Positions 45,906 through 54,976 of a stretch of DNA of 64,000 bases are shown one piece after another; the first letter of the stretch is position 1; every line of letters starts with the position of its first letter. The notes beneath the pieces are model-generated. The model searched no databases. It was given only the letters and a program-made list of their open reading frames with translations, and was not told where the DNA came from. Source of the stretch: Parashewanella sp965200795. GTDB lineage: Bacteria; Pseudomonadota; Gammaproteobacteria; Enterobacterales; Shewanellaceae. A program made the position numbers and the translations under genes. The stretch covers positions 1 through 64,000 of the forward strand of contig CBDAVB010000043.1 of assembly GCA_965200795.1 (NCBI GenBank). Direction: 5' to 3'.

Positions 45906-46796
45906 CTATCCCCGGGCCGGTGTTAACGCACTGCGAAGTCCGTCACCGACAAGGTTAATGGACAATACGGTAATAAGAATGGCAAGACCGGGAAGGGTCA
46001 CCGTCCAGGGCGCGATAAGAAAGTGTTCAGTACCTTGCAGTACCATAGCGCCCCACTCGGGGCTTGGCGCCTGAGCGCCGAGGTTTAAAAAGCCGAGTGC
46101 CGCGATATCAAGAATTGCCACGGAAAGCGCGAGCGTGGTCTGAATGATCACCACGTCCCATACATTCGGCATAATCACAAACCAGTAGATTTGAAAACTG
46201 CTGGCGCCGTCGAGTCTGGCGGCGGTTACGTATTCTTTTTGCGATTCTTCATGAATAGCCTGATGAACCGCGCGAACAAACTGCGGCACCAAAGCCAATC
46301 CGACCGCCCAGAATACGTTCTGTAAGCCGGTGCCGAGTACCGCCACAACCAGCATCGCCATGAGCAATGACGGAATCGACAGCAAAGCATCCAGTAAGTG
46401 ACCCAGAATACTTGATTTAAGTCCCCGCATCATACCTGAGAGCGAGCCTGTCAGAAAACCGGCTATCAGCGCCGCGAAGACCACGACAAAAGATAAGCCG
46501 AAGGTCAAATGAGCGCCGTGTAACAGACGACTTAAAATATCGCGGCCAAGGCCGTCGGTTCCTAAAAAATGCTCTACATTGCCGTCAGGGCTCCAGGACG
46601 GTGGTACCAGCAAAGCGTTGGCGTCCTGAAGCTCAGCGGGATAGGGCGCCAGGTAACTCCCGAATAAAACGATTAGGGTCAATATAAACATCAGCCACAG
46701 GCCTAAAAGCGCGAAAGGGTTGCTGGAAAACGCTGCCCATGTCCGCTTGCCCGGAGAAGGAATGGCATTGTCCTGATATATTTTAATTCGTGCCAT
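45906..46796 (-). CDS. sapC: Peptide ABC transporter permease SapC
   Basis: This permease of about 296 residues belongs to the OppC/DppC family. From ATG 46796 it reads MARIKIYQDNAIPSPGKRTW with a normal N-terminal cytoplasmic tail. Six hydrophobic segments and the EAA loop (VTAARLDGASSFQIYWFVIMPN) that couples to the ATPases are visible; LGTDGLGRDILSRLLHG is the conserved OppC block. An upstream ATG sixteen codons earlier lies within sapB and is less likely. It overlaps sapB by 14 bp. Confidence 0.92.
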   Translation of the reverse strand: MARIKIYQDNAIPSPGKRTWAAFSSNPFALLGLWLMFILTLIVLFGSYLAPYPAELQDANALLVPPSWSPDGNVEHFLGTDGLGRDILSRLLHGAHLTFGLSFVVVFAALIAGFLTGSLSGMMRGLKSSILGHLLDALLSIPSLLMAMLVVAVLGTGLQNVFWAVGLALVPQFVRAVHQAIHEESQKEYVTAARLDGASSFQIYWFVIMPNVWDVVIIQTTLALSVAILDIAALGFLNLGAQAPSPEWGAMVLQGTEHFLIAPWTVTLPGLAILITVLSINLVGDGLRSALTPARG

Positions 46797-47814
46797 AAAA
46801 TTCTTTCTTTGTAATCGGGTTTGTTGATGTATGAATGACATCAATCAAAATGTTTAAGAAAATGATCAATATGGCAACCACAAATACGCCGCCCTGGATA
46901 ACAGTATAATCGCGCTGATAAATACCGGATACCAACCAGTAGCCCACTCCCGGCCATGAAAAGCTGACCTCAACCAGAATGGCGTAACTGGCAAAAGAAC
47001 CAAGCATCACACCGAGTTGTTTTAGTACGGGCACCAACGCGTTAGGCAGCGCGTGCCGCCGGACAATTTTCCATAAATGCAGTCCCCGCGCCTCAGCGGC
47101 TCTGATGTAGTTTTTAGTCATCACAGACAGCATGGAACTCCGGGTGATACGAATGACCACGGTCAACGGCAAAACAGACAAAGTAACCACGGGGAGAATC
47201 AAGTGGTACAGAGCATCATAAAAAGCGGCCGTGCCATATTTATTGCCGGCTAACAGGCTGTCGATCAACACAAAGCCGGTAACAGGCTTAATGTCATAAA
47301 GCAGGTTGATCTGCCCTGAAATCGGCAGCCAGTCTTTTTGAACGCCGAACCAGTGCGCCAGCATTAAACCCAGCCAGAATACGGGCAGAGAGTAGCCCGT
47401 TAAGGTCGTCGCCATAATGATATTTTGTGACATTTTGTGCTGATTGAATGACGCTAAAACACCAATCGGAACGCCAATCGCTATCGCAAGGATGCCGGCG
47501 ATGAACGCGAGTTCAAAAGACGCGGGTAATACGGTCGCTAACTCATCAACTATCGGTTGCTTTGAGGTGAGTGATATACCGAAGTCGCCAGAGAGTCTTT
47601 GCTTCAGATAAGCGCAGAACTGAACAACGATATTCTGATCTAAATGATAAGCTTCAGCGGTCTGCCGCCGCTGGGCCGCTGACGGCTCAACAACACCGGT
47701 TAAAGCAACACTATGCTCAACCGGGAAAAGGCTGGTTGCGTAAAATAATACCGCGAGCATCACCAGCGACGTCGCGAGAAAGAGGTTCAAGCGCCTCAAA
47801 ATATACCAAGTCAT
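46783..47814 (-). CDS. sapB: Peptide ABC transporter permease SapB
   Basis: This 343-residue permease belongs to the OppB/DppB family. It opens MTWYILRRLNLFLATSLVMLAV, a typical single N-terminal helix, then the periplasmic RLSGDFGISLTSKQPIVDEL block, five further helices, and the EAA loop (YIRAAEARGLHLWKIVRRHALPNAL). The start overlaps the sapA stop as ATGA, so translation is coupled. With SapC it forms the membrane channel. Confidence 0.94.
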   Translation of the reverse strand: MTWYILRRLNLFLATSLVMLAVLFYATSLFPVEHSVALTGVVEPSAAQRRQTAEAYHLDQNIVVQFCAYLKQRLSGDFGISLTSKQPIVDELATVLPASFELAFIAGILAIAIGVPIGVLASFNQHKMSQNIIMATTLTGYSLPVFWLGLMLAHWFGVQKDWLPISGQINLLYDIKPVTGFVLIDSLLAGNKYGTAAFYDALYHLILPVVTLSVLPLTVVIRITRSSMLSVMTKNYIRAAEARGLHLWKIVRRHALPNALVPVLKQLGVMLGSFASYAILVEVSFSWPGVGYWLVSGIYQRDYTVIQGGVFVVAILIIFLNILIDVIHTSTNPITKKEFYGTN

Positions 47815-49433
47815 TTTTTATTATCCTGAATCTTCTTAAGAGCCGCGTCAGCAAATGAAATACCGCCGAAAGGCGATAAATGCACACCTTCGACATTCGA
47901 GCGTTTCAGTACCATTCTGTTATTGTGAACCAGCGGAACAATCGGCCTGTGCTGATAAATGATTTGCTCAGCTTGTCTGTAAATATTCTTTCGCGCTTGT
48001 TTCGATGATAGCAACCTGGCTTCAGTTAATAGCTCATCTAAATGCGCTGAGCACCAGCGGGAGCGGTTATTATGAGATTTGAGAGAAGCGCAGCTCAAAA
48101 ACGGTGAAAAGAAGTTGTCAGGATCGCTATTGTCAGCATCCCAGCCGATTAACACGGAATCATAAGTAGCGTCATTAAGCTTGGCTAAAAATACACTCCA
48201 ATCGTAACTGATGATTTTAGCTTTAATACCAATCCGGGCCAGATCAGCTTGAATAAGTTGAGCTGTTTTTATCGGGTTCGGGTTATAAGCGCGCGCGGTA
48301 GGCATCGCCCAGATCGACATCTCTAAATTTTTAATTCCGGCTTGCTTTAATAACTTTTTAGCTTTTACCGGATTATAAACGTCGCGGTAAACATCAGTCT
48401 GCGCCCAAGAAGCCGGAGGCAGGATGCTTTTAGCTTCAGTGGCTGTACCATGATAAACCGCTTTCAGTATCGCTTTTTTATTTACGGCGATAGAAAGGGC
48501 ATGGCGAACCAGCTTATTGTCAAAAGGCGGTTTGCGGATATTGAAGGCCCAGTAAGCGACATTCATTCCTTTTTGTTGTTGTAATTCAATATGATGATTT
48601 TGGTTTACCACTTTGATTTCTTCCGGCTTAGGTAAAGCTGAGACACTGCAATCTCTGGTAAGAAGTTTGGCTAAGCGCTGAGAACTTTTCCGGGTAATGT
48701 CGAACACCAAAGTTTCTACTTTTGGTTTTTTCCCCCAGTATTCATTATTACGGATAAAACGAATGTATTCATTCTTAACATAGTGTTGAAATACAAACGG
48801 GCCGGTACCGATCGGCAACTGGTCGATGACCGCCGGTGTCCCTTTAAGCATTAGCAGGTCGGCATACTCTTTGGATAAAATCACGGCAAAATCTGAAGCC
48901 AAATTAGCAAGAAAACTGGCGTCTTTATGTTTAATCCGAAACACAACCGTATAGTCATCAGGTGCTGTGATATCCTCAATTAATCCCGAGAAATCGATAC
49001 TCTGAAAGAAAGGGAAACCTAAATTTGAGATGTAGTGATATGGATTTTCAGCATCAATGATGCGGTAAAACGAAAACAGCACATCCTCAGCGTTAAACTC
49101 TCTTCGCGGGATGAAAACGGAGGATTGATGAAACGTTACGCCTTTTCTTAAATAAAAGGTGTAAGTCTTTTTATCCGCGGACACTTTCCAGCCGGTCGCT
49201 AATCCGGGGCTGATGTCCCCCGTTTTAGTGTCAAATTCAATTAAGTGATCGTAAATCTGGTGTGAGGTAGCGTCAACTGTAGTGCCGGAAGTGACCAGCT
49301 GAGGATTAAAGCCTGACGGGTTGCCTTCGGAGCAATACACCAGTCCGCTGGGCAATTCAGGAGGTTGACATCCTGACAAAAATGTCAGCAGTCCTGATAT
49401 CGCGAACAGCTTAAACCATTGCTTCAAGTACAT
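47811..49433 (-). CDS. sapA: Peptide-binding protein SapA
   Basis: This solute-binding protein of about 540 residues belongs to the Opp/Dpp type (SBP family 5). The preferred start, ATG 49433 (MYLKQWFKLFAISGLLTFLSGC), gives a lipoprotein-like signal, unlike many SapA proteins that are soluble. The mature part has YCSEGNPSGFNPQLVTSGTTVDATSHQIYD and the family signature VRHALSIAVNKKAILKAVYHG. It captures peptides in the periplasm and delivers them to SapBC. It is first in the operon; 150 bp upstream begins the IS4-bracketed island, so promoter sequences could be affected. Confidence 0.92.
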   Translation of the reverse strand: MYLKQWFKLFAISGLLTFLSGCQPPELPSGLVYCSEGNPSGFNPQLVTSGTTVDATSHQIYDHLIEFDTKTGDISPGLATGWKVSADKKTYTFYLRKGVTFHQSSVFIPRREFNAEDVLFSFYRIIDAENPYHYISNLGFPFFQSIDFSGLIEDITAPDDYTVVFRIKHKDASFLANLASDFAVILSKEYADLLMLKGTPAVIDQLPIGTGPFVFQHYVKNEYIRFIRNNEYWGKKPKVETLVFDITRKSSQRLAKLLTRDCSVSALPKPEEIKVVNQNHHIELQQQKGMNVAYWAFNIRKPPFDNKLVRHALSIAVNKKAILKAVYHGTATEAKSILPPASWAQTDVYRDVYNPVKAKKLLKQAGIKNLEMSIWAMPTARAYNPNPIKTAQLIQADLARIGIKAKIISYDWSVFLAKLNDATYDSVLIGWDADNSDPDNFFSPFLSCASLKSHNNRSRWCSAHLDELLTEARLLSSKQARKNIYRQAEQIIYQHRPIVPLVHNNRMVLKRSNVEGVHLSPFGGISFADAALKKIQDNKK

Positions 49434-49678
49434 AGGAAAAAATCGACTATTTTCAATAATCAAAATATTTTAGCAGCCTCTTGTTCTAATGGGAAATGAG
49501 CTTGATCATTTCCTGCCTTCGGCGGATGAAGTGCTGAAATTTAAACTGGTATCTTTTGAACCGCGGTAACCCTGTCCGTGACTGATTGTAACTCAAGTCC
49601 CGGAGTTCAAGCTCAATAGTAAAACAATTATATTTTATTGATATATAAAGAAAAGTTAAGGGGTGGTGGGTTACAATC

Positions 49679-49983
49679 TTGTTGCTTAGTCAAAAACTAA
49701 AACACACCAACTCTCAGACAAATACTGACATGAAATCACTTCCGCTTCGATCACTTACTTCTGATTTTTTACAGCGTTCCGGCATTGAAGCAACCGAAGT
49801 CGTTTGTTTGTTGATGCTTCGGGTTTGGTTGAAAGTTGATACCATATCTATGTTTGCCAAAGAGTCACTACTCAGCTTTTCTTCTGCCAAGTAAAGATGT
49901 GCTTTATGATTTACTCAACCGTGAGGATTTGAATTGGAGAAAACCGCAACTTTATCGACTTTGGAATGGGCTTGCAGGAAGCG
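49679..49983 (+). pseudogene. IS4-family transposase, N-terminal remnant
   Basis: The first frame reads SLPLRSLTSDFLQRSGIEAT, then EVVCLLMLRVWLKVDTISMF, to LLSFSSAK. It changes frame near 49890 and continues KDVLYDLLNREDLNWRKPQL YRLWNGLAGS before ending at about 49983. This is the N-terminal domain of IS4-type DDE transposases. The DDE core is missing. The right-hand partner lies at 58329-58943, close to the other terminal repeat. Confidence 0.7.
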
Positions 49984-50241
49984 GGTGACGCACCAAGATG
50001 GCAGCACTTTGGCTCGACAGAACCGACAGAGGCTAATGGTAAAATGCTTACCGATGGTGAGTTAGTGATTGAAACCGGTATTCCTTATGAAATGATCCGT
50101 GAACTGATTAAGCGAGGTCATAAAGTTGGTTTTGACGTTGGCGGTTTTGGCGGTTATCAAGCCATTATGCGGGATGAAATAAACCAAGTTTATATGGGTG
50201 TTTCTGAATCTCGTAAAGACGGTCAAGCTGTTGGATATTAG
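49966..50241 (+). pseudogene. ggt: Gamma-glutamyltranspeptidase C-terminal remnant
   Basis: The frame reads GLQEAGDAPRWQHFGSTEPT, then VIETGIPYEMIRELIKRGHK and VGGFGGYQAIMRDEINQVYMGVSESRKDGQAVGY. This is the last 90 or so residues of the small subunit of a gamma-glutamyltransferase of the kind ending with a SESRKDGxAxGY block. The catalytic Thr and the large subunit are gone. No start or ribosome site belongs to it. It shows that the island picked up, or replaced, a chromosomal gene fragment. Confidence 0.7.
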
Positions 50242-50365
50242 CTGCTTAATCAAATGCTTATTTCTCAAGAAGTCGCTTGTGATAAGCGTTTCAGCAAGAA
50301 AAATATTCGGTTTCACTGAACCGGGTACTTTGGGAAGTGGCAGAATTAACTATACCAACTATTTC

Positions 50366-50446
50366 GTCACTCCAGCGAAGGCTGGAGTCTGGTGCCTTTG
50401 ATTTATTAGCTAAAAATCGCTGGATACCTGCCTTCGCAGGTATGAC
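50366..50446. repeat. Dispersed palindromic repeat, member 5
   Basis: It begins GTCACTCCAGCGAAGGCTGG and ends CCTGCCTTCGCAGGTATGAC, both half-hairpins, separated by an AT-rich centre with GGTGCC. It is the best-formed member of the family in this window. Confidence 0.75.
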
Positions 50447-50494
50447 AAATGAAGCCTGAAATTTAGCTTGGTACATTAGCAACCGCGAGTTCCC

Positions 50495-50520
50495 TAAATT
50501 CTTAACTGCGAAGATCCCTT
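50495..50520. repeat. Isolated ISAzo13-like terminal repeat
   Basis: TAAATTCTTAACTGCGAAGATCCC matches the right end of the three ISAzo13-like copies with one inserted A, followed by TTA as in their target sites. No other part of the element is present. It abuts the last codon of the coiled-coil gene's decayed tail, so it marks an old insertion or deletion point. Confidence 0.7.
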
Positions 50521-50926
50521 AGCTGTGATTTCTGGCTGTCATTCGCGCTATGATCTGGTCTTGTTCAGTAAGCTGATTACGCATATCTGCAATAGTTTTT
50601 TGTTGTTCATTGACTTGTTGATATAGCTCTATGTTAATTTTTTTTGTGATTCCACCTCTTCTCCTGGACCTTTCTTCTCAGCAATCAGCTGCATTTCTTT
50701 AACTTTTCTTTCAGTGAGCTTTTGATTGTTTTCAGCTAGGTGTTTCAAGTTTTCATTTAGCTGGATTGTTGTTTGGATGTTTTCAGCTTGGACTGAATCC
50801 ATCGAAGCTTTTATTTGTCTTAACTCATCACTCAAAAAATCAGAGTGTTCGTTTGTAGAGTGTTTTGTTGATTTGATGCTTCAAGTTTGCCCGGTAACTC
50901 ATCGGTATTGCCTATAATATTTGGAA
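50519..50926 (-). pseudogene. Frameshifted C-terminal extension of the death-fold coiled-coil gene
   Basis: Directly after the stop at 50927, the minus strand continues with coding character in shifted frames. It reads PAPSLIPNIIGNTDELPGKL EASNQQ, then after a change of frame STKHSTNEHSDFLSDELRQI KASMDSVQAENIQTTIQLNE and on to EEVESQKK. After an A8 run comes INIELYQQVNEQQKTIADMR NQLTEQDQIIARM to TAA at 50519. Composition (Gln/Glu/Asn/Lys heptads) matches the upstream protein. The original product was probably about 715 residues. Two or three frameshifts separate the pieces. Confidence 0.6.
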
Positions 50927-52675
50927 TTAATGAAGGGGCTGGTGTCCTTCTAAAACTGTATGTGGTTGCGCTCGGAAGGTTTGAAGTTTTGTCAGGGCTT
51001 CTTTGAGTTGATTGCGTAGTTGTTTTTTCTCTTCCTCTAAGGCTTTTATTTGACTCGACAAGCTTTTAATTCTTTTATCGGCTGCTGGCAGTCTGTCTGT
51101 AAGTAAGATGTCTATACGATGAAGAGCACTTTTAAGTTGTTGATTTAGATCCTCATTTTTTTTCCTTAGTTGCTCAATTTGTTTGTCTTTTTGTGTGCTT
51201 TCATTTTCATGTTGTGGAGTTTTTTGCGTGCTCAATTCTGTTTTGAGTTGCTGTTCTGCTGCTTTTAATTGCTCTTTTTGGGCAGTGAGTAACTCATTGT
51301 CATACTTTAAACATTTGATTATTTTATCTTTTTCATGCCGTAACGCTTTTTCTGTTTCCAACTCTGTTCTGAGTCGTAGTTTTTCATTTTCGTTAGTTAG
51401 CACTTGTTCATTTTTTCGGGTCAGTAGAGCTTTTATATCGTCAGGTTCTTGTTGTAATTTTATTGTTTCTTGATAGTGGGTTTCTGATTCTTGTTGCGAG
51501 TGTTCTGCTTTGTTTGTTGTGCGTGTACCACTTGCTTGTAGTTCCTGTATTTTTATTTTGAATTCTTCAATATGTGAGGATGATGTTTTAGATGTTTCTT
51601 TATCTCTTGTTAGTTGTTGGTTTTTAAGTTTTAATTGTGTTTCTAAGTTACAAACTTTTACCTCTAATTCCGATTTTTCTTTTTTTAAATCTTTGACCTG
51701 TTTTTCTAGATTGTGCAATTGGGTCGAGAATGTTGCTTTAGATGTTTCATGTATTTTATTGTTTTCTTTTATTGCAAGTGTATTTTGGTGAGTTGTTTGT
51801 TTTTCTTCGGGACGTGTAACTTCTTTGGGTAATCCCTCTTTTTTTGATATATCTGGAGAAGCTAATGCTACACTTACCGGTGGCTGAGTGATACTCGCTT
51901 GCTTATTAACTGTTTCCAATTGTTGAGTTCTAAAGCGTGCCGGAAACGGTATACGCTGAAAATCACCCGCCTTATTTATCGAAGGACACTCAAAGAGCTT
52001 TTTTAATACGCTATAAGTTACTTTCTTATTCATCTCCCTTGCTCTTTCGAAAACCCGTGACATACAGATTTCATCATTATTTCTATGATCATTACCAATG
52101 GTTTCTAAGATAGTTCTGTCTTGCGGGAATAATAGGTGACCAATAATTTTCCAGTTGGGTGCTAAGACGGGAATGATTTCATCATTTAAAATTGAAGCGG
52201 TTACATCTGGTTCGTTGCTTTCTGGAAGAAGCCATTGTTGATTACCTTGTATTTGCTTAATCTTTTCCTGACGAGTGAGTTGGGGGGCATCAAGATAAGG
52301 TGTTTCTTCCATATATTCTGCGATATTATCGAAACTTGAAAAGAACTTTTCAATACTTGCTTCTGCGTCAGTATCCAGCCACATTTCAAATACCTGCAGA
52401 AATCGTTGATTGTTAGACAAGCTTTTGTTAGCTCCTCCTTCCATGGTGTATATGAAGTTGTGCATTGATTGAGGAAGGACTTGGAGCCCGAAATCGTCCC
52501 AAAATCTCGATATCTCTGGTATTGCTTCGGCAACCACGTAGGTTACTAAAACCGCTTGGTCAGTGATTTTGGAATTCGCAACCGATAGCGTTGGCGCAGT
52601 TGCTTGAACAGGATCGCTGGCTTGATGGAATTCATAAGGAAGTCGTTGTTCACCTGTGATTTTAGCTTGATTCAT
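50927..52675 (-). CDS. Death-fold and long coiled-coil protein, possible host-directed effector
   Basis: This 582-residue protein has no signal peptide. Residues about 37-118 resemble a death domain: ISRFWDDFGLQVL, then FLQVFEMWLDTDAEASIEKFF, matching the W.dlGl.L...Wl.t...s...l pattern. Residues about 156-236 look like a second copy (ILNDEIIPVLAPNWKIIGHLL, ICMSRVFERAREMNKKVTYSVLKKL). A low-complexity linker follows, and then about 250 residues of unbroken heptads from about 325 (LEKQVKDLKKEKSELEVKV onward). Death-fold proteins of this plan are known from animal-associated bacteria such as Endozoicomonas. The assignment is by pattern; ankyrin or UNC5-type death domains are the closest concept. 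Confidence 0.6.
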   Translation of the reverse strand: MNQAKITGEQRLPYEFHQASDPVQATAPTLSVANSKITDQAVLVTYVVAEAIPEISRFWDDFGLQVLPQSMHNFIYTMEGGANKSLSNNQRFLQVFEMWLDTDAEASIEKFFSSFDNIAEYMEETPYLDAPQLTRQEKIKQIQGNQQWLLPESNEPDVTASILNDEIIPVLAPNWKIIGHLLFPQDRTILETIGNDHRNNDEICMSRVFERAREMNKKVTYSVLKKLFECPSINKAGDFQRIPFPARFRTQQLETVNKQASITQPPVSVALASPDISKKEGLPKEVTRPEEKQTTHQNTLAIKENNKIHETSKATFSTQLHNLEKQVKDLKKEKSELEVKVCNLETQLKLKNQQLTRDKETSKTSSSHIEEFKIKIQELQASGTRTTNKAEHSQQESETHYQETIKLQQEPDDIKALLTRKNEQVLTNENEKLRLRTELETEKALRHEKDKIIKCLKYDNELLTAQKEQLKAAEQQLKTELSTQKTPQHENESTQKDKQIEQLRKKNEDLNQQLKSALHRIDILLTDRLPAADKRIKSLSSQIKALEEEKKQLRNQLKEALTKLQTFRAQPHTVLEGHQPLH

Positions 52676-53065
52676 ATATTCCCTCTCGTGTGATTCAGTA
52701 GGCAGTTAAAAGTTTTTTCTATTGTGTGCTGCCTTTGATATTACTAAGTATTGTTAATTTTCATCAGCGAAGTGATACCGCAATAAAATGTAAGGCTTTC
52801 AGTCTCTGCATTATAGGAAGCACTTAATTGTGGCAAACCACATCGAGTTGCTGCTTATCAGGGCAGCCGCATGAGTGTACAACATTTGCACAGAGCTTAT
52901 TGACGGTTTCGTCATTCCCGCGAAAGTGAATCTGGCGCCTTTTCTTGAAGGTTTAAAGCCACTGGATTCACGTTTTCACGGGAATGACGAGCTATAAAAC
53001 CTGCAAAATTTCGTACGAAAAACATTCGCGCATTTACCCTGTGCCGCTTATGTTCCCAAAAGACC
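52676..53065. other. Non-coding gap with one dispersed repeat
   Basis: No coding frame is seen. It holds the upstream region of the coiled-coil gene, including AGGGAATATATG-type ribosome context read on the minus strand, and palindromic repeat member 6 at 52911-52988. Confidence 0.5.
52911..52988. repeat. Dispersed palindromic repeat, member 6
   Basis: GTCATTCCCGCGAAAGTGAA pairs with TTCACGTTTTCACGGGAATGAC across a centre containing GGCGCC. It is the longest self-complementary member (about 25-bp arms with a few mismatches). Confidence 0.75.
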
Positions 53066-53393
53066 TTATTTTCTCGCGGATAAAGGGCTCAACATATGAT
53101 CGTTAATGGAACCGCCGATACTCACGCCATAGCTTTGATACCCAATTCTACTAGTGTACTCCAGACTCTTAGAAAGCTCGGAAAACTTTGGCTTAAGCTC
53201 ATTCATCGCATTGGTGTATTTTCTTGAAAAAGCTTTCACTGATATTAACGAAAGCTAAGTCACTACTTGATGCTGTTAAGTTAAAGGTAGAAGCGGAACT
53301 GCCGGGGGCATTTTTCGAACTTATTTCACCCAAAATGATGCCTGAGATAAATATCACCGCATAAGTTATTGTGCATATTATGTTGATACTCAT
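53066..53393 (-). pseudogene. Small exported or membrane protein, frameshifted
   Basis: From ATG 53393 the protein starts with a hydrophobic signal or anchor (MSINIICTITYAVIFISGII), continues SASTFNLTASSSDLAFVNIS ESF, and hits a stop at 53199. A one-base shift near 53220 opens the continuation YTNAMNELKPKFSELSKSLE YTSRIGYQSYGVSIGGSIND HMLSPLSARK, ending at 53066. Restored length would be about 107 residues. I do not recognise the family. The continuity of sense across the shift argues for a recently damaged real gene. Confidence 0.5.
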
Positions 53394-53580
53394 TTTATTG
53401 GTCTCTGGTAGAAGATTTAGGGCTAATCATAAATGAGCGATGATGTCGTCAATGTTTCCGGAGAATTAACTTTTGTTTACTAAAACCGGCAATGAGAAGT
53501 TAGTTATTGATCCAGTTATAAATTGCTAGGGACAGACAATGATAAACTTTATTGTAAGAAGCGGCTTTTAAGGTTAAATC

Positions 53581-53679
53581 GTGGAAATTAAGTTTAAGCA
53601 TCAAGATGTAGTAGTGACTGGTGGTGGCATGGTCGGTGCCGCAACGGCTTCAGGCTTAGCTCAACTTGACTTTATCTAA
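53581..53679 (+). pseudogene. Ubiquinone-biosynthesis FAD hydroxylase, N-terminal remnant
   Basis: GTG 53581 starts VEIKFKHQDVVVTGGGMVGA ATASGLAQLDFI and then stops. This is the FAD-binding GxGxxG N-terminus of UbiH/UbiF/VisC-type monooxygenases, which hydroxylate the ubiquinone ring. The match ends where the IS200/IS605 element begins. The matching C-terminus appears on the far side of that element (55010-55240), in the same orientation. The middle (about 300 codons) is missing. Confidence 0.65.
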
Positions 53680-53732
53680 ATAAGCGTAAAACCCCGTCCT
53701 TTTAGGTCGGGGATGTAAGCGTTGTAACCACG

Positions 53733-53877
53733 CTATTGATTTTCAATGTACTTTCTAACTATATCAATTAGCGAAATAGCCAGCAGACCAAAGAGATCCT
53801 TTGTGATATCGGTCTGCAACTTCTGGATGGTGTAGCTTTAACTTTCTACTTGTAACACCCTTGAGACTATTTGCCAT
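53733..53877 (-). pseudogene. tnpA: IS200/IS605 TnpA (Y1 transposase) C-terminal remnant
   Basis: The minus strand reads MANSLKGVTSRKLKLHHPEV ADRYHKGSLWSAGYFA, then, after a frame change, IVRKYIENQ and stop. This is the end of the HUH-type Y1 transposase (NSLKGVSSR..., WSP.YF..., R.YIENQ). The HUH motif and most of the catalytic region are absent; the catalytic Tyr should lie in the remaining tail (RKYIENQ). Non-functional. Confidence 0.7.
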
Positions 53878-53922
53878 AATTTAACCCTTGAAATTAATAC
53901 AGGCCATTCGTATATTATCGCC

Positions 53923-54976
53923 ATGAAAAGGACAAAAACACTTAAAGTTAAAGTTCGGGATAAGCATATAGCAAATTTAGACCAATAAGCTAAATCTGTT
54001 AACTATGTCTGGAACTACATTAACGAATTAAGTGCTCGTTCCATTCGTGAGCGTGGAAATTTTTTGTCTGCCTTTGACATTCACCCATACACGAAAGGCG
54101 CAAATAAAGAGCCTGGTTTGCACAGTCAAACTCTGCGATGTGTCGCAAAAGAGTATGTGACCAGACGTAAACAATTCAAAAAGTCTCGCTTGAATTGGCG
54201 TAAGTCAGGCGGCGCAAAGCGTTCACTTGGCTGGAACCCCGTTAATACTGGTGCGGCTAAGTGGAAAAATGGTCAGATATACTTCAATGGCACTTACTAC
54301 AAGGCGTGGGATAGCTACGGTCTATCACAATATAAGTTTAAAACCGCGAGTTTCAATGAGGACGCCAGAGGACGCTGGTATTTCAATGCGGTTGTTGAAT
54401 ATGAAGCGGAGCAATCAGAGAGTAAAAGTTCAGCGGCGGTTGATTTGGGCTGTAAAGAGTCTGCGACAGATAGTAATGGTCAGGGCGTTACAGGTCGCCA
54501 GTACCGTAAATTAGAATCACAATTAGGCTTGGCTCAGCGGGCTAACAAAAAACAAAGAGTCAAAGCCGTTCACGCAAAAATCAAAAATCGCAGGTCTGAC
54601 GACTTACACAAATACAGCCGTAAGCTCGTCAGAGAAAATGCGGCGATCTTCGTTGGTAACGTCAATCCCCAGACCAAAACAAAAATGGCTAAATCTGTAC
54701 TGGATGCGGGCTGGGGAATGTTAAAAACCATGCTGGAATTATAAGTGCGATCACGCAGGTATAGTTTTTGAAGAGGTCAGCGAAAGTTACACAACCCAAA
54801 CCTGCTCGAGCTGCGGTGAGATACCCGACAGCAGTCCGAAAGGCAGAGCAGGTTCGCGAATAAGAGAATGGACTTGTAGCAATTGTGGCGCTACGCATGA
54901 TAGAGATATCAACGCGGCAAAGAACATTCTTGCGGTCGGGCATGACCGTCTAGCTGTAGGAATCCGCGTCCTTTAG
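53923..54976 (+). pseudogene. tnpB: TnpB RNA-guided nuclease homologue, nonsense and frameshift
   Basis: ATG 53923 begins MKRTKTLKVKVRDKHIANLD, and TAA at 53986 interrupts the frame. It continues AKSVNYVWNYINELSARSIR ERGNF, the RuvC-I segment SAAVDLGCKESATDS, and MAKSVLDAGWGMLKTML. It shifts frame near 54738 and resumes YKCDHAGIVFEEVSESYTTQ TCSSCG, CSNCGATHDRDINAAKNIL (zinc finger and third RuvC Asp). The RuvC-II position reads FVGNV, without the usual Glu. Two lesions prevent full-length expression. Confidence 0.8.

Noticed and set aside
45725..45958. Open frames opposite the sap, ileS, pilY1 and other genes
   Set aside because: They are antisense or shifted shadows of strongly coding genes, with no ribosome sites or family motifs.
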